Below, in pieces: positions 9,488-20,162 of a DNA stretch of 64,000 bases (within the stretch, counting starts at the first letter, position 1; each line of letters opens with the position of its first letter). A model generated the notes under the pieces. It made no database searches. It saw nothing but the letters and a program-made list of their open reading frames with translations, and was not told the origin of the DNA. The position numbers and the translations under genes are program-made. The stretch is taken from assembly GCA_900317835.1 (NCBI GenBank), contig ONIL01000004.1, positions 1-64,000 of the forward strand, in the 5' to 3' direction. Origin of the DNA: an uncultured Prevotellaceae bacterium. Its GTDB lineage: Bacteria; Bacteroidota; Bacteroidia; Bacteroidales; Muribaculaceae.

Positions 9488-9655
9488 TGTGTCAAAATTC
9501 GCTTCTGGATTTTTGATCGGCCTATCGGCCGAGAAATTAAACAAAAATTTTTATAAAAATTAAACACAATAACATTTTTATTTAATTTTATTAATAATTT
9601 TGATTAATTTCTCGCGCGAAGCGCGATTCAATTTGCAACAAACGAATTTGACACA
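9488..9655. repeat. Nested palindromic element between rbfA and permease gene
   Basis: Noncoding 168-bp stretch with four tiers of symmetry. The outer ends are TGTGTCAAAATTCG (9488-9501) and its near-perfect complement CGAATTTGACACA (9643-9655). Inside are two GC-rich mini-hairpins, TCGGCC-TATC-GGCCGA and TCGCGC-GAA-GCGCGA. Between those an AT-rich core is bounded by GAGAAATTAA (9531-9540) and TTAATTTCTC (9604-9613). The terminal inverted repeats and size are MITE-like, but I see no clear target-site duplication. It could also act as a processing or attenuation structure within the operon. Confidence 0.7.
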
Positions 9656-9664
9656 GCCTCATAC

Positions 9665-10024
9665 TTATTCCTCGGTTTCTTTGGGCTTGTCCTTGGCCAG
9701 GAGCTCGTCGATGTGGTCGATGTAGTCGAGCGAGTCGTCGATGTGGAACTTGAGTTCGGGGCAGCGGCGCAACTGGTAGCGCGTTTGCTGGGCCAGCTGG
9801 TAGCGGATGCTCTTCTCATTGGCATTGATGTTCTCCATGATGGTTTGGGCACTCTCGCTGGGAAAGATGCTCAATCGAACGTTCGCTACGCTCAGGTCAG
9901 GCGAGACACGCACGCTGCTCACGCTCACCAGCGTACCGCGGGTCTTGGCGGTCTCGCGGCGGAAGATCTCGCTCAATTCCTTCTGGACGAGGCGGCTGAT
10001 TTTCTGTTGTCTTGTTGTATCCAT
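9665..10024 (-). CDS. rbfA: Ribosome-binding factor A
   Basis: A 119-aa RbfA, which binds the 30S subunit during 16S rRNA 5'-end maturation and cold adaptation. Visible family features are RQQKISRLVQKELSEIF at the N-terminus, VSSVRVSPDLSVANVRLSIF in the KH-type core, and LRRCPELKFHIDDSLDYI with the expected P-x-L-x-F strand. The start is MDTTRQQK at 10024; an upstream in-frame Met would place the start almost in the -7 box. First gene of a four-gene leftward block. Confidence 0.95.
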   Translation of the reverse strand: MDTTRQQKISRLVQKELSEIFRRETAKTRGTLVSVSSVRVSPDLSVANVRLSIFPSESAQTIMENINANEKSIRYQLAQQTRYQLRRCPELKFHIDDSLDYIDHIDELLAKDKPKETEE

Positions 10025-10052
10025 TCTGTTGTTTGTTATGGTTTTGTGGCTG

Positions 10053-10060
10053 CAAAGGTA
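10053..10060 (-). promoter_or_regulatory. -7 box before rbfA
   Basis: Reads TACCTTTG on the minus strand, about 29 nt upstream of the rbfA ATG. No clear -33 element. Confidence 0.5.
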
Positions 10061-10110
10061 CAACTTTTTCTAGATTATCCTGATATTCTTGAGCAACTAG
10101 ATACTCGCAT

Positions 10111-10148
10111 TAAAAAGAACCGGGGATTCGTGAGATGAATCCTCGGTT
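10111..10148 (-). terminator. Intrinsic terminator of the M16 protease gene
   Basis: On the minus strand a 12-bp stem (arms 10137-10148 and 10118-10129, one G-T pair) is followed by CTTTTTA. A second hairpin, GCGCCAT-GAC-ATGGCGC, lies just before it at 10155-10171. Confidence 0.75.
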
Positions 10149-10187
10149 CGTTGGGCGCCATGACATGGCGCTGTGTTAATAGGGTGA

Positions 10188-13022
10188 TTACTCCTCGGGG
10201 AGCATGACAACCTCTACCTTGTTACCTGATGACAGGAGCTGCTTTGCAAAGGCGGCAATGCTCTCGGGGGTCTGGGCGTTGACAATCTGCTCAAAACCAG
10301 TGAGACCGTCGCTACCAGTGAACATGTAGTTGTGGATTTGACGCAACCAGTAGCCATTCTCCTTGAGGCTTGTGCCATGGTCCTTGATCATGAGCTCCTT
10401 GATCTCCTTGAGGGTGGTGGGATCGATATTCTTGCAAGCCTCATAGATCTCTTCGTTCATAATCTTGACAGCCATGTCAGCCATCTCGGGCTTCATCGGG
10501 CAGGAAGCCATCACAGCAGTGAAGAAGTTGTTACCCTCATGGGTGGACCAGCCACGGGCACCAGCCGAATAGGCGGCACCGGCATCCTCACGGATCTTCT
10601 GCAGATAGATCTTGCTCAGCACTTGACCCAGCATGTTGGCCTTCAACTGATTCTCCAAGCTGTAAGGCGTCTTGGTGTCATACCAGTAGATTTCAGCCAT
10701 GGCCTTAGGCGTCTCGCTCTTGCGGGTGAAGTGGGTGACATTCTGGCCCACGGGGTGTGATTCAACGTCCACGAAGTTGGACTGCTTGCCCTTCTTGCCA
10801 GGCAGACTGGCAATGTACTGCTCGATGAGGGGACGGATGACAGCTTCGTCAAATGCACCCACAAACATGAAGGTGTAGTTGGCTGCGTTGGCAGTGCGCT
10901 CCTTGGCAATCTGCATCATGCGGTCCAGATTGATCTGATCCATGTAGCTGATGTCAAAGGGCTTGTTGCGCCAGTCGTGGTTAGCCAGGATGTAGTTAAC
11001 AGAATCCTCAAACACATTCTCGGGATCGAGATTCCTGTTCTTGAGCATGGTCTCCACTTGACCCTTGATCATGTTGAAGCTCTTCTCATCCTTGCGCATG
11101 TCGGTGAAGTTGAGATAGGTGAGCTGGAACAAGGTTTCCAGGTCCTTGACGGTGGACTGGCCACTGAACAAGTCCTCATAAGTGTTCATTGAGAAACCAA
11201 CGCTAGCCTGCTTGCCGGCGAGTGCCTTTTGCAGCTCGGTGTAGGAGAATTCTCCCAGACCGCACATCATCGTAGCCAGGGGCAGCAACTCGGTGTTCAC
11301 CCAATCCTTCTCGCCATAGAGCGAAGAGCCACCACGCTGGAAGGCGCTCATTTGGATCTCGTTTTCCTTGAAGTCGGTCTTCTTGAGGATGACGTGGGCA
11401 CCGTTGCTCAGCTCCAATAACTTGTAGCCAAAGGTATCATTGGTGCTCTCCTTTTTGATCTTGCCGGGCTTGGGCAACTTGGCAATAAGGGGCTCTTGCT
11501 TCACATTGTCGACAAATGCCTCGACCTGGGCGTTCAGACCAGCGTCAACGGCAGCCTTCAGGCTCTCGGCAGTGGGATAAACGGCACCGTCCTTCTCCTG
11601 GTTGAAGTTCATGATCACGAGGTTCTCGCCAGTGGTGCTGATGAAGCCGGGCATCATCTGGTTGACGAGATCAACGGGAAGCATGGGCACATACTGGCTC
11701 ATGAGTTCATACTCCTGCTCAATCGAGGGGATGGGCTCGTTGTCGAGGTAGTTGCGGTAATACTGTGCGGCGAGACGAGCATTGGAAATCTTGTTGCGCT
11801 CGTTGTACTGGCGCTCAAGACGGCTCATGTACTCTTCCTTGGCACGCTCATACTCGGTGGCGGTGAAACCGTGCTTTGCGGCACGCATGGCCTCGGTAAC
11901 AACAGCTTCGGTAGCGGCTTCGATTTGACCATCCTTGGGCATGACACCCAGGGTAAAGGCATTAACCGTGTTGGCAAACAGGTAGTTGCCGTCATAGGCA
12001 TTAGCCTGGATGAAGGGGCAGTCGGGATCCTGAGCCTTTTCGGACAGGCGCTCGTTGAGCATGCTGCTCATCATTTCCTTGGCATAGTCAACAATCATGT
12101 ACATCATGTCACTCTTGATTTCCTTGGGCAAGGCTTCATGCTTGAACATCACCATCACCTGGCTGTACTGCTGCTCCTTGTCCTTGTCGACTACGACGAT
12201 GGGCACCTCGTTGTCAGGCACGGGCTCCTCAACAACCTGGGCGGCATCGGGACCGGGGGTGGGAACATCCTTGAACAGGTCCTTGATCTGGGCCTCGATG
12301 TGGTCAACATCCACATCACCCACGATAACAAGAGCCTGGTTGTCGGGACGGTACCACTTGTGGTAGTAGTCACGCAACTCGTTGTACTTGAAGTTGTCCA
12401 CAACCTCCATCAGACCGATGGGCATGCGCTTGCCGTACTTCGAACCCGGGTACAGCGCCTCGAGCTGGTTCTCGAGCATGCGCTGCTGGGCGCTGCGGCG
12501 CAGGCGCCACTCCTCATGGATCACACCACGCTCCTTGTCGATCTCCTCGTCGGTGAGCAACAGGCCGTTGCTCCAGTCCTTGAGGATGAGCAGGCAGGAG
12601 TCGATAGCGCTCTGGCGGGTGCTGGGCACGTCGTTGATGTTGTAGACGGTCTCGGCAATGCTGGTATAGGCGTTCAAGTCCTTACCGAAGGCTACACCCA
12701 GCGAGCGGGTATAGTCGATGATGCTTTTGCCCTCGCCGTTGAAGTGCTCACTGCCGTTGAAGGCCATGTGCTCCAGGAAGTGGGCCAAACCACGCTGGCT
12801 CTCCTCCTCCTGGATGGAGCCCACGCGCTGGGCGATGTAGAAGTTCACACGGTGCTCGGGATAGTCGTTGTGGCGGATGTAGTAGGTCAATCCGCAATCC
12901 AACTTGCCGATGCGCACCTGGTCGTCTGTAGGGATGGGACCCATCGACTGTGCCTTGGTCACATTCACGCTGAATGCCATGATCATCATGAACATTACAG
13001 CAAAGATTTTTTTCATCTTCAT
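10188..13022 (-). CDS. M16-family zinc metallopeptidase, double-module
   Basis: Exported pitrilysin/insulinase-type peptidase, 944 aa. A signal peptide (about 1-24, ending VTKAQS) is followed by the inverted zinc motif HFLEH (His81, Glu84, His85) and the third-ligand region EEIDKERGVIHEEWRLR. It contains two M16 modules in one chain: an active N-terminal half and a C-terminal half (from about residue 530) without HxxEH, as is usual for such fusions. The likely location is periplasmic or surface, where it would degrade peptides. Start at 13022 or the second Met at 13016. It is monocistronic, with its own promoter at 13142-13149 and a terminator on its 3' side. Confidence 0.92.
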   Translation of the reverse strand: MKMKKIFAVMFMMIMAFSVNVTKAQSMGPIPTDDQVRIGKLDCGLTYYIRHNDYPEHRVNFYIAQRVGSIQEEESQRGLAHFLEHMAFNGSEHFNGEGKSIIDYTRSLGVAFGKDLNAYTSIAETVYNINDVPSTRQSAIDSCLLILKDWSNGLLLTDEEIDKERGVIHEEWRLRRSAQQRMLENQLEALYPGSKYGKRMPIGLMEVVDNFKYNELRDYYHKWYRPDNQALVIVGDVDVDHIEAQIKDLFKDVPTPGPDAAQVVEEPVPDNEVPIVVVDKDKEQQYSQVMVMFKHEALPKEIKSDMMYMIVDYAKEMMSSMLNERLSEKAQDPDCPFIQANAYDGNYLFANTVNAFTLGVMPKDGQIEAATEAVVTEAMRAAKHGFTATEYERAKEEYMSRLERQYNERNKISNARLAAQYYRNYLDNEPIPSIEQEYELMSQYVPMLPVDLVNQMMPGFISTTGENLVIMNFNQEKDGAVYPTAESLKAAVDAGLNAQVEAFVDNVKQEPLIAKLPKPGKIKKESTNDTFGYKLLELSNGAHVILKKTDFKENEIQMSAFQRGGSSLYGEKDWVNTELLPLATMMCGLGEFSYTELQKALAGKQASVGFSMNTYEDLFSGQSTVKDLETLFQLTYLNFTDMRKDEKSFNMIKGQVETMLKNRNLDPENVFEDSVNYILANHDWRNKPFDISYMDQINLDRMMQIAKERTANAANYTFMFVGAFDEAVIRPLIEQYIASLPGKKGKQSNFVDVESHPVGQNVTHFTRKSETPKAMAEIYWYDTKTPYSLENQLKANMLGQVLSKIYLQKIREDAGAAYSAGARGWSTHEGNNFFTAVMASCPMKPEMADMAVKIMNEEIYEACKNIDPTTLKEIKELMIKDHGTSLKENGYWLRQIHNYMFTGSDGLTGFEQIVNAQTPESIAAFAKQLLSSGNKVEVVMLPEE

Positions 13023-13141
13023 GTGGTTGTAATAATTGGTTTTATAATAAGTGATTGATACGGTTATTTCTTTATGTCGTTAGACTTCTTGAATAAGGGT
13101 TTGGTTGCAACACACCATTGTGAAATGCCCAAACTAACCCG

Positions 13142-13149
13142 CAAAGATA
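13142..13149 (-). promoter_or_regulatory. -7 box before the M16 gene
   Basis: Reads TATCTTTG on the minus strand. It predicts an untranslated leader of about 110 nt before the ATG at 13022. Confidence 0.5.
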
Positions 13150-13180
13150 GTCTTTTTTATTTAATGTAGGTTAAAAGGTG

Positions 13181-13582
13181 TCAGTTTTTCTCATCTTCCT
13201 CATTGACTTCATCATCGAGGTACTGGTTTTCAACGGATATCTTTATCCAGGCGATGATAGCCAGGAGACCACTGATGGAAGCGGCAATCTCGCTTGCATG
13301 ATGAATTGGAGTGCCACGACTCAGTATCATTGTCAGGAGCGAAATGATGAACAGGATAATGGCAGCCCATGACAATCTCTTGACCGTCAAACTTAATCCT
13401 GGCCGGTAATTGTAGATCACGATACCTATCCACATGGGTATTATAAAGAAGTTGGTGAATACTTCGGGAAAACGGATGGGTAACACATCCCAGTCCACCA
13501 GCAGATGGATGGTTGACATGATGAATCCCCCAATGACTAAAGTGAGGCCGATGGCTTTGCGGATGAATCTATACTTGTTCAT
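13181..13582 (-). CDS. Small four-helix membrane protein
   Basis: A 133-aa hydrophobic protein with four predicted membrane helices (about residues 10-30, 42-60, 70-90 and 97-117) and an acidic tail (DDEVNEEDEKN). The start is taken as MNKYRFI at 13582; the upstream in-frame extension to 13642 has no membrane-protein character. I do not recognise a family. It lies between the M16 gene and the ABC exporter on the same strand, 92 bp downstream of the latter. Confidence 0.65.
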   Translation of the reverse strand: MNKYRFIRKAIGLTLVIGGFIMSTIHLLVDWDVLPIRFPEVFTNFFIIPMWIGIVIYNYRPGLSLTVKRLSWAAIILFIISLLTMILSRGTPIHHASEIAASISGLLAIIAWIKISVENQYLDDEVNEEDEKN

Positions 13583-13674
13583 AGCGGTAGTTGTTATAGC
13601 TTTCTGCCCATTAGACGCATTAGCTCTACAAAAATCACACAAATAATTGATTCTTTCTCTTTTTAATCTATGGA

Positions 13675-15501
<1,827 letters not shown>

Positions 15502-15505
15502 GCTG

Positions 15506-15513
15506 CAAAAATA
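15506..15513 (-). promoter_or_regulatory. -7 box abutting the ABC exporter start codon
   Basis: Reads TATTTTTG on the minus strand and ends 5 bp before the ATG (15501-15499). If used, transcription would start at or next to the start codon. Confidence 0.4.
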
Positions 15514-15522
15514 GTATAAAGT

Positions 15523-15562
15523 TTTTAGTCCTTAGTCCTTAGTCCTTAGTTTTTAGTCCTTG
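15523..15562. repeat. TTAGTCC heptamer tract
   Basis: Short tandem tract built from TTAGTCC units (three contiguous, one spaced by extra Ts). A related tract with the same TTTTTAGTCCTTAGT core occurs at 23059-23090. Confidence 0.7.
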
Positions 15563-15633
15563 GCCTTCTGTTTTCAGTTAATTGGATGGGAGGTCAAATT
15601 AATTCTCAATTCCTGTAGATTATTTTTCTTTGC

Positions 15634-15641
15634 TACCTTTG
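15634..15641 (+). promoter_or_regulatory. -7 box before the ECF sigma gene
   Basis: TACCTTTG on the plus strand, about 70 nt upstream of the ATG at 15712. Housekeeping-type box; no clear -33. Confidence 0.45.
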
Positions 15642-15711
15642 TAAAAACAATAGAAACGGGTTTACATTTTCTTGACCTGAAACGTCTATCAAGTGTAATT
15701 GACCCACGACA

Positions 15712-16200
15712 ATGACAAAAAGTGAATTGGAAATACTGTTCAAGACGCATTACGCGACGATGTACCGCCTGGCGATGTCGTTCCTGTATGATGAGGACGA
15801 CGCGCGGGATGTCGTGAGCGACGTGTTTGCCTCACTGCTCGACGGCGGTTTGGCCATCCGCAGCGATAATGCCCGCGGTTTCCTGCTGACCTGCGTACGC
15901 AACAGTTGCATCAACGTAATTCGCCACAAGCACATGCGGGAACGCTTCATCAAGTTATACTCGACAAGCGCCGAACCGCTCACCGATGGCCCCGACGACT
16001 CGATGATGCTTGCCGAATTGCGCGATTACATCAATACTCAGTTGCCGCCGCTCACGCGACGCATTTTCACCTTGCGTTACCTGCAGGACATGACCTGCCA
16101 GCAGGTCGCTGATGCCGTGGGCTTGAGCCGCGTGACGGTCCATCACCATTTGTCACAGTCACTGGAGAAAATCAACGCTTACTTCTCAAACAACAAATAA
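15712..16200 (+). CDS. ECF RNA polymerase sigma factor
   Basis: A 162-aa sigma-70 family factor of the Bacteroidetes ECF type. Region 2 covers about residues 5-75 (LFKTHYATMYRLAMSFLYDEDDARDVVSDVF). Region 4 covers about 100-155 (LPPLTRRIFTLRYLQDMTCQ followed by the helix-turn-helix AVGLSRVTVHHHLSQSL). The next gene is its likely anti-sigma factor and the third an outer-membrane barrel protein, the usual sigma/anti-sigma/TonB-type signalling order. It would direct transcription of that barrel gene or of remote targets. Confidence 0.93.
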   Translation: MTKSELEILFKTHYATMYRLAMSFLYDEDDARDVVSDVFASLLDGGLAIRSDNARGFLLTCVRNSCINVIRHKHMRERFIKLYSTSAEPLTDGPDDSMMLAELRDYINTQLPPLTRRIFTLRYLQDMTCQQVADAVGLSRVTVHHHLSQSLEKINAYFSNNK

Positions 16201-16215
16201 TGTAGTAATTATTTT

Positions 16216-16284
16216 AACTACGAATTTCACGAATTAGACTAATGGATTTTTACGGTCTTAGTGCAATTGGCGTAATTCGTAGTT
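16216..16284. repeat. Palindromic repeat copy A
   Basis: Perfect 11-bp arms AACTACGAATT (16216-16226) and AATTCGTAGTT (16274-16284), with weaker pairing further inside. The same arm sequence is found in a second palindrome after dnaX (39536-39604), so this looks like a dispersed intergenic repeat. Here it sits between sigma and anti-sigma genes. Confidence 0.65.
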
Positions 16285-16311
16285 CTTCAACAACCAAAAA
16301 CAATAGACGTT

Positions 16312-16935
16312 ATGGAACAGAACGATAAAATCCGTCTCTTGCTCGACATGCACGAGCACCCTGAGAATTACACCGACGAGCAACTGGCCGCTATGCTTGA
16401 TGACGAAATGCAGGAACACATGGCCACCGCCAAGCGCGCAATGACCGACATCCCCGAGCCCGATGTGGATGCCGAGTGGCAACGCTTCGTGCAAGCGCAT
16501 TTCGCCCCAGTGAAGAATCGCCGTTGGCTCAAGGTCGCCGCCATGATTGTAGGCGTGCTCATGTTATCGGCTTTTACCTATGCCGCCATCCATGCCGTGC
16601 GTGCCCATCAACCTGAAAATCAGTCATCCGCAATCGAGCAGATCGTGAAAACTGATGGCTCTGTAGAAACACCATCCTCGACCGAGGCCGAGAGAATCGA
16701 CAGCGTCTCAACGGAGCAACCTGTCACCTTTGACAATGTGGCATTGGAAACCATCATTGGCGACATTGCGGCCCGTCACCAGTTGCAGGTCGAGTTCCGC
16801 AACGAGGACGCTCGCGCGCTGCGCTTCTACTTCGTTTGGCAGCCCGATGAAGATCTGGATGCTGCGTTGGAGCGCCTCAACCTGTTCGAGAGTGTGAATA
16901 TCAGCAAGGAGGGCAATACTATTGTGGTGGAATGA
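16312..16935 (+). CDS. Anti-sigma factor with DUF4974-like domain
   Basis: Single-pass membrane protein, 207 aa. The N-terminal cytoplasmic part (1-68) is acidic and should bind the sigma factor. A membrane helix follows (about 70-92, LKVAAMIVGVLMLSAFTYAA). The periplasmic C-terminus (about 138-207) contains NVALETIIGDIAARHQLQVE and ends ESVNISKEGNTIVVE, matching the DUF4974/STN-like module of Bacteroidetes anti-sigma factors. A central FecR barrel is largely missing, so this is a short form. It overlaps the barrel gene by 4 bp (ATGA), suggesting translational coupling. Confidence 0.85.
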   Translation: MEQNDKIRLLLDMHEHPENYTDEQLAAMLDDEMQEHMATAKRAMTDIPEPDVDAEWQRFVQAHFAPVKNRRWLKVAAMIVGVLMLSAFTYAAIHAVRAHQPENQSSAIEQIVKTDGSVETPSSTEAERIDSVSTEQPVTFDNVALETIIGDIAARHQLQVEFRNEDARALRFYFVWQPDEDLDAALERLNLFESVNISKEGNTIVVE

Positions 16936-19487
16936 TGGCAAGACGCATGATTTTTCTCGTGGCATGCCTTTGCATCGCCACGGCTGCCTTCGGGCAGCGG
17001 GTGACGCGGACGTTCAATGACGTGTCGATGAGCGAGGCGCTCAAGTGGCTCAATGAGCGGGGTGGGGAATACAACATCAGTTTTCTCTACAACGAGTTGG
17101 AGGACTTCAGGGTGACGACTTCGGTCAAGAACAGGTCGGTGCCCGATGCCATCCAGCAACTGATCGGTTTCTATCCCATCAAGATGACCGTGCAGGGCAA
17201 GGAAATCGCCGTCGAGTGCCCGCAGAAGGCCTCCACGCGCTACAAGGGCACCGTCCTCGACGAGACGGGCCAGCCGTTGCCCTATGCCAACGTCGCCCTG
17301 CTCTCGCCGCGCGACTCCACCCTCATCACCGGCGGCGTGACCAACGAGAGCGGCATTTTTGTCATCCCTTGCGACCAGAGCGGCGTTCTCGCCCGCATCA
17401 CCTACGTCGGCTACCGCCCCGTCTATCGCCACTGCAAGACCTCCCACCTGGGCACCATCAAGATGCAGCCCGACCAATACACCCTGGGCAGCGTTACCGT
17501 CAAGGGCGAACGCCCCCAGTACCAGATGACCACAGGCGGCATGACGGTCAACGTTGCGGGCACGGTGCTCAGCGACATGGGCACAGGTATTGACGTGCTG
17601 GGCCAGTTGCCGCGCGTCGATGTCAAGGGCGACGGCCAGGTGAGCGTTTTTGGTAGCGGCACGCCGCTCATCTACATCAATAACCGCCCGATTCAGAGCA
17701 ATACCGAGTTGTCACGTCTCAAGTCGGGCGACATCAAGTCCATCGACGTGATTACGAGCCCAGGTGCCCGATACAAAAAGAATGTGTCGTCGGTCATCCA
17801 CATCTACACGGTCAAGCCCCAAGGCGACGGCTTCAGTGTCAGCACTATCACCAACGTGCGCAACAACCACGAGTGGGGCGGATATCAGGACATCAATGTG
17901 AAATACCGCACTCACAGCCTGGAACTGTTTGCCGAAGGCTACTGGCGTAGCGCGTGGATGGGTGAGGACAATAACATCAATAATGACTTGTTCCTGGAGG
18001 ATGGCACGGTGCATGTCGGTCAGACGGGTGACACTAAGTACCGCAGTAAGTCACATTATGAGCAAGTAGGCTTCAATTACGATATCAACGACAACCATTC
18101 GCTGGGCGCGTCTTACACCTTGAGCGGTGTCAATATCAAGAACAGCAGCGTCATCGGTGAGCAACAAATATGGAACAACGGTGTGCTTGAGGGCAGCGTA
18201 TGGTATGATGCCCTCGTCAATCGTAAACAAAATCCGTTGCATGATGTCAATATGTATTATGTGGGCAAGGTGGACCAGCTGTCGATTGACTTCAACGGCA
18301 CGTGGTATCGTCGCAATGAACGCAATACTGATGAACGCACTGAATTAAGCGATGAACTTGATGACCGCCATGTGCTCACCCAGAGTCGCCAGTGTAACCA
18401 GATGACCGCCGCCAAACTCATCCTGAGTCACCCCCTGTGGAAAGGTACCGCCAGCATCGGCACTGAGTTGACCTTTACCCGTACCGACGGCACCTATTCC
18501 AACGACGATCAGTCCCATTTGTCATCCGACACGCGCATCCGCGAGAACAACAGTGCGGGCTTTGCCGAGTATGATTTCACCCTGGGCAATTTCACCTTCG
18601 GCGCCGGACTGCGCTTTGAGCACATCAACTCTGACTACTATTCGTCAGGCATCCGTGAAGAGGAACCCAGCCGCACCTATAATGACTGGTTCCCCAATGC
18701 CTCCGTCGCCTGGAAGAAGGACAAGTGGAACTGGCAACTGAATTACAGCCGCCGCATCAACCGCCCCAACTATTTCCAGCTGCGCAATTTCATCCAGTAC
18801 GATAATCGTTACACCTACGAGGGTGGCAATCCACTGTTACGCCCGCAGCTGAACCACCGCTTGGAACTGTCGGCCATCTACTCGTGGCTGAGTCTGCAAG
18901 TGCGCTACACCTACAGCCAGAGCACCATGTGCTGGGTGCCTGTGCTGGAGCCCGACAAGCGCTATATCTTGCTGTGTACTCGCAACTATGGCGATGCCCA
19001 GCGCTTGTTTGCCTCGCTGGTGGCAGCACCGCGCTTCGGTGTCTATCGGCCCACGTTGACGTTGTCTTTCAACAAGGTCTTCTTTGATGCCAAGCAGTAT
19101 GGCTCTAGTTTGACCCATCACAGGCCGCTATGGCGGTTTGAACTGAGGAACACCTTTGTCCTTCCTCATTCCTGGACGGCAGTGCTGGGTGTGCGCTTCG
19201 CAAGTGATACCGATGACGAGTTCCAGAGCATCAAGCACTATTGGACTGTCGGTGCCCGTATCAACAAATCCTTCTTCAACAAGGCGCTGCTGGTCAACCT
19301 CTATGCCGACGATATCTTCAGGACCAGCCAGGAGCGGTGGACCACCTACGGCATCGGCACCAACATCACCAAGGATTGCTACAACTTTGACCGTACCATC
19401 GGCATGACCGTGACCTACAAATTCAACGTCACCCGCAGCAAGTACAAAGGTACCGGTGCCGGCAACGACGAAAAATCCCGCCTGTAA
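16932..19487 (+). CDS. Outer-membrane beta-barrel receptor with STN and carboxypeptidase-like domains
   Basis: TonB-receptor-like protein, 851 aa. Signal peptide ending AFGQ, STN-like domain (about 20-95), carboxypeptidase-regulatory-like Ig domain (about 100-185, KGTVLDETGQPLPYANVALL), plug-like region (about 190-300, with LIYINNRPI and PGARY) and a C-terminal barrel (about 300-851) of the outer-membrane beta-barrel family 3 type. It has no obvious SusD partner, so a polymer uptake role is not indicated; signalling through the adjacent sigma/anti-sigma pair is more likely. The ATG at 16932 overlaps the anti-sigma stop; 16935 is an alternative. Residues 21-118 are almost repeated in the second barrel protein at 20185. 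Confidence 0.88.
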   Translation: MMARRMIFLVACLCIATAAFGQRVTRTFNDVSMSEALKWLNERGGEYNISFLYNELEDFRVTTSVKNRSVPDAIQQLIGFYPIKMTVQGKEIAVECPQKASTRYKGTVLDETGQPLPYANVALLSPRDSTLITGGVTNESGIFVIPCDQSGVLARITYVGYRPVYRHCKTSHLGTIKMQPDQYTLGSVTVKGERPQYQMTTGGMTVNVAGTVLSDMGTGIDVLGQLPRVDVKGDGQVSVFGSGTPLIYINNRPIQSNTELSRLKSGDIKSIDVITSPGARYKKNVSSVIHIYTVKPQGDGFSVSTITNVRNNHEWGGYQDINVKYRTHSLELFAEGYWRSAWMGEDNNINNDLFLEDGTVHVGQTGDTKYRSKSHYEQVGFNYDINDNHSLGASYTLSGVNIKNSSVIGEQQIWNNGVLEGSVWYDALVNRKQNPLHDVNMYYVGKVDQLSIDFNGTWYRRNERNTDERTELSDELDDRHVLTQSRQCNQMTAAKLILSHPLWKGTASIGTELTFTRTDGTYSNDDQSHLSSDTRIRENNSAGFAEYDFTLGNFTFGAGLRFEHINSDYYSSGIREEEPSRTYNDWFPNASVAWKKDKWNWQLNYSRRINRPNYFQLRNFIQYDNRYTYEGGNPLLRPQLNHRLELSAIYSWLSLQVRYTYSQSTMCWVPVLEPDKRYILLCTRNYGDAQRLFASLVAAPRFGVYRPTLTLSFNKVFFDAKQYGSSLTHHRPLWRFELRNTFVLPHSWTAVLGVRFASDTDDEFQSIKHYWTVGARINKSFFNKALLVNLYADDIFRTSQERWTTYGIGTNITKDCYNFDRTIGMTVTYKFNVTRSKYKGTGAGNDEKSRL

Positions 19488-19532
19488 CCAATGTTATGCA
19501 GGTAATAGCTTCAACATATCACCCAATGCAAT

Positions 19533-19564
19533 CCACCCTCTCACCAGCGACAGCGAGAGGGTGG
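19533..19564. terminator. Hairpin between the first barrel gene and the toxin gene
   Basis: Perfect 10-bp arms CCACCCTCTC and GAGAGGGTGG around a 12-nt loop, located between convergent genes. Confidence 0.65.
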
Positions 19565-19585
19565 AATAAGGGTGTTGCTCAAACG

Positions 19586-19861
19586 CTATTTGTCACCATA
19601 ATGCCCGTAGGCGGTGAGAACAAGCACAATGACTTCAGTATCTTGAATTTCGTAGACCAATCGGTGCCTCTTGCTGATTCGACGGCTCCATTGGCCCGAA
19701 CGGTCACCAGCAAGTGGCTCGGGTTTACCTGTTCCCGTTCGTGGATGCTCATAAAGTTCACCAATGAGGGTGATGGCTTTCTGATAAGCCTTTGGCTCAT
19801 TAGTAAGCAGGCGTTTCAGGTCTTCTTCAGCTTTGGGAGCAATGATTACATTGTATTTCAT
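19586..19861 (-). CDS. yoeB: YoeB-type ribosome-dependent mRNA interferase toxin
   Basis: A 91-aa RelE/ParE-superfamily toxin of the Txe/YoeB branch, which cuts mRNA in the ribosomal A site. Family signatures: APKAEEDLKRL near the N-terminus, GTGKPEPLAGDRSGQWSRRI in the centre, HRLVYEI and the C-terminal LTAYGHYGDK. The active-site Glu, Arg and His positions of YoeB appear to be kept. Its ATG overlaps the antitoxin stop by 4 bp. The pair is inserted in opposite orientation between two paralogous barrel genes. Confidence 0.92.
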   Translation of the reverse strand: MKYNVIIAPKAEEDLKRLLTNEPKAYQKAITLIGELYEHPRTGTGKPEPLAGDRSGQWSRRISKRHRLVYEIQDTEVIVLVLTAYGHYGDK

Positions 19862-20106
19862 AGGCTGCGGATGTGCCGGTCCAACTCTTCAATATTGGTA
19901 AATGAGCGGCCCTTGCCATCAGCTATTTCTTGCTTGGCTTCATCCACACGGGCAAAAAACTCCTCTTTTGTCATCTGTGAATCTTCTTCTTGCTTTTGGG
20001 CTGCTAGTTTTTTCAGATACCTTACAGCACGTTTAAGCAGTGCTTCGTCTTCAGCTATCACGCCCATAGCTCGATATATTTCTGCGTTTAATTGTATTGG
20101 TGTCAT
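19858..20106 (-). CDS. Antitoxin of the YoeB pair
   Basis: An 82-aa acidic/basic helical protein starting MTPIQLNAEIYRAMG. The N-terminal part is helical and the C-terminal part (DSQMTKEEFFARVDEAKQEI) is a likely toxin-wrapping helix. It resembles the small antitoxins paired with YoeB-like toxins in Bacteroidetes rather than canonical YefM. The start at 20106 follows the promoter at 20133-20162; an upstream in-frame Met at 20148 lies in the promoter and is not credible. It should repress its own promoter through the palindrome there. Confidence 0.8.
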   Translation of the reverse strand: MTPIQLNAEIYRAMGVIAEDEALLKRAVRYLKKLAAQKQEEDSQMTKEEFFARVDEAKQEIADGKGRSFTNIEELDRHIRSL

Positions 20107-20132
20107 AATTGGAATGGCTTTGATTATGAATA

Positions 20133-20162
20133 CAAAGATACATGACAATTTTCTATTGTCAA
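20133..20162 (-). promoter_or_regulatory. Toxin-antitoxin promoter with palindromic operator
   Basis: On the minus strand a -33 TTG (20162-20160) and -7 TATCTTTG (20140-20133) are 19 bp apart. A perfect inverted repeat TGACAAT-N5-ATTGTCA (20143-20161) fills the spacer, the expected place for autorepression by the antitoxin or toxin-antitoxin complex. Confidence 0.75.

Noticed and set aside
11496-13058. A 520-codon plus-strand frame opposite the M16 protease
   Set aside because: Antisense to a gene with an intact HxxEH zinc site and signal peptide; no recognisable protein features.
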